Positions 63,735 through 64,000 of a DNA stretch of 64,000 nucleotides are shown here, piece after piece; within the stretch, counting starts at the first letter, position 1, and every line of letters begins with the position of its first letter. A program made the position numbers and the translations under genes. The DNA is from Leptobacterium flavescens (GTDB lineage Bacteria > Bacteroidota > Bacteroidia > Flavobacteriales > Flavobacteriaceae): positions 434,001-498,000 of the forward strand of contig NZ_JAABOO010000004.1 of NCBI RefSeq assembly GCF_010671605.1, in the 5' to 3' direction. Below the pieces are notes generated by a model, which was given only the letters and a program-made list of their open reading frames with translations, ran no database searches and was not told the origin of the DNA.

Positions 63735-64000
63735 TTATTGCTCCATTAATTTATTGATCTGCGCATATTGCAGCAGCATAATGGTTTTGGCGTCTTTGAT
63801 AGTTCCTTTTCTGATCATTTCCAGGCTTTCGGTAAAATCCATTTCAATCACTTCAATATCTTCATGCTCGTCGGGATGTCCTCCACCTTGTCCCACTTTC
63901 ATTTCTGCTTCGTATTCGGCGATAAAAAAATGCAGGATCTCGGTAACCGATCCGGGAGACATATAGGATTCGAATACTTTTTCTATCCTGCTTACCCGAT
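63735..64000 (-). CDS. Nudix hydrolase, GDP-mannose/ADP-sugar type (5' end beyond window)
   Basis: Only the C-terminal 87 codons are in the window; the frame continues in sense past 64000. RIEKVFESYMSPGSVTEILHFFIAEY is a standard end of ADP-sugar pyrophosphatases of the NudF/NudK type, followed by GGGHPDEHEDIEVIEM near the C-terminus. The Nudix box itself lies outside. The annotation rests on this C-terminal pattern. It precedes the MFS gene by 3 bp. Confidence 0.8.
   Translation of the reverse strand, partial: RVSRIEKVFESYMSPGSVTEILHFFIAEYEAEMKVGQGGGHPDEHEDIEVIEMDFTESLEMIRKGTIKDAKTIMLLQYAQINKLMEQ

Overview
The window is a chromosomal segment of a member of Bacteroidota, almost certainly family Flavobacteriaceae and probably marine. 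The evidence is a SusC/SusD pair, flavobacterial-type promoters (TAnnTTTG -7 boxes, often TATCTTTG), few Shine-Dalgarno sequences, a single-zinc-site DnaJ, a cyclophilin-FKBP fusion, IcmF, and many families named mainly from this group (DUF4197, DUF4920, DUF6268-like). GC looks like roughly 40%. I cannot fix the genus. No rRNA, tRNA, CRISPR array, prophage or transposase gene was found.

Layout. 1-2.3 kb: truncated pirin gene, pyrF and a cytoplasmic B12/metal-binding-type protein. 2.5-8.8 kb (minus): orphan SusD/SusC nutrient-uptake pair behind a seven-helix membrane regulator with a cytoplasmic AraC domain. 9-16 kb: small secreted protein, PfkB kinase + DUF4197 pair, MBL-fold lipoprotein, and the 1139-residue fused acyl-CoA mutase IcmF. 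16-21 kb: Lrp regulator, membrane LuxR-type regulator, AGCS amino-acid symporter, an unannotated 33-residue peptide with 11 cysteines, a SigZ-like sigma factor and a Nudix enzyme. 21-28 kb: secreted hydrolase, retropepsin-PDZ protein, amidohydrolase, DJ-1-like lipoprotein, MFS transporter with an attenuator-like leader. 28-31 kb (minus): nitrogen operon glnK-amtB-porin. 31-36 kb: crcB, SRPBCC/GyrI protein, two small membrane proteins, MazG-like protein, ilvE, DUF4920, mnmD. 36-45 kb: epimerase-like gene, grpE-dnaJ, ABC exporter pair, MscS channel, outer-membrane protein and an NtrC-like regulator without a DNA-binding domain. 45-57 kb: PPK2, M28 peptidase, stress and redox genes, pyrG. 57-64 kb: yidC, a 1.2-kb geneless interval, mnmA, nitronate monooxygenase, MFS transporter and a truncated Nudix gene.

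Most of the segment is ordinary core genome in short operons separated by good intrinsic terminators. Two nucleotide-pathway genes (pyrF, pyrG), two tRNA-34 modification genes (mnmD, mnmA) and the GrpE-DnaJ chaperone pair are housekeeping; glnK-amtB-porin is a coherent ammonium-uptake unit.

The most unusual material is non-coding or very small: (i) the cysteine-rich microprotein, separated by a terminator from a sigma factor that has no room for its own promoter; (ii) a 461-bp AT-rich geneless element at 59851-60311 bounded by perfect 13-bp inverted repeats and full of potential RNA helices, next to an island of several palindromic repeat families; (iii) candidate small RNAs after dnaJ and between amtB and the porin; (iv) an attenuator-like leader before an MFS gene; (v) an 18/19-nt sequence shared by the amtB and porin leaders.
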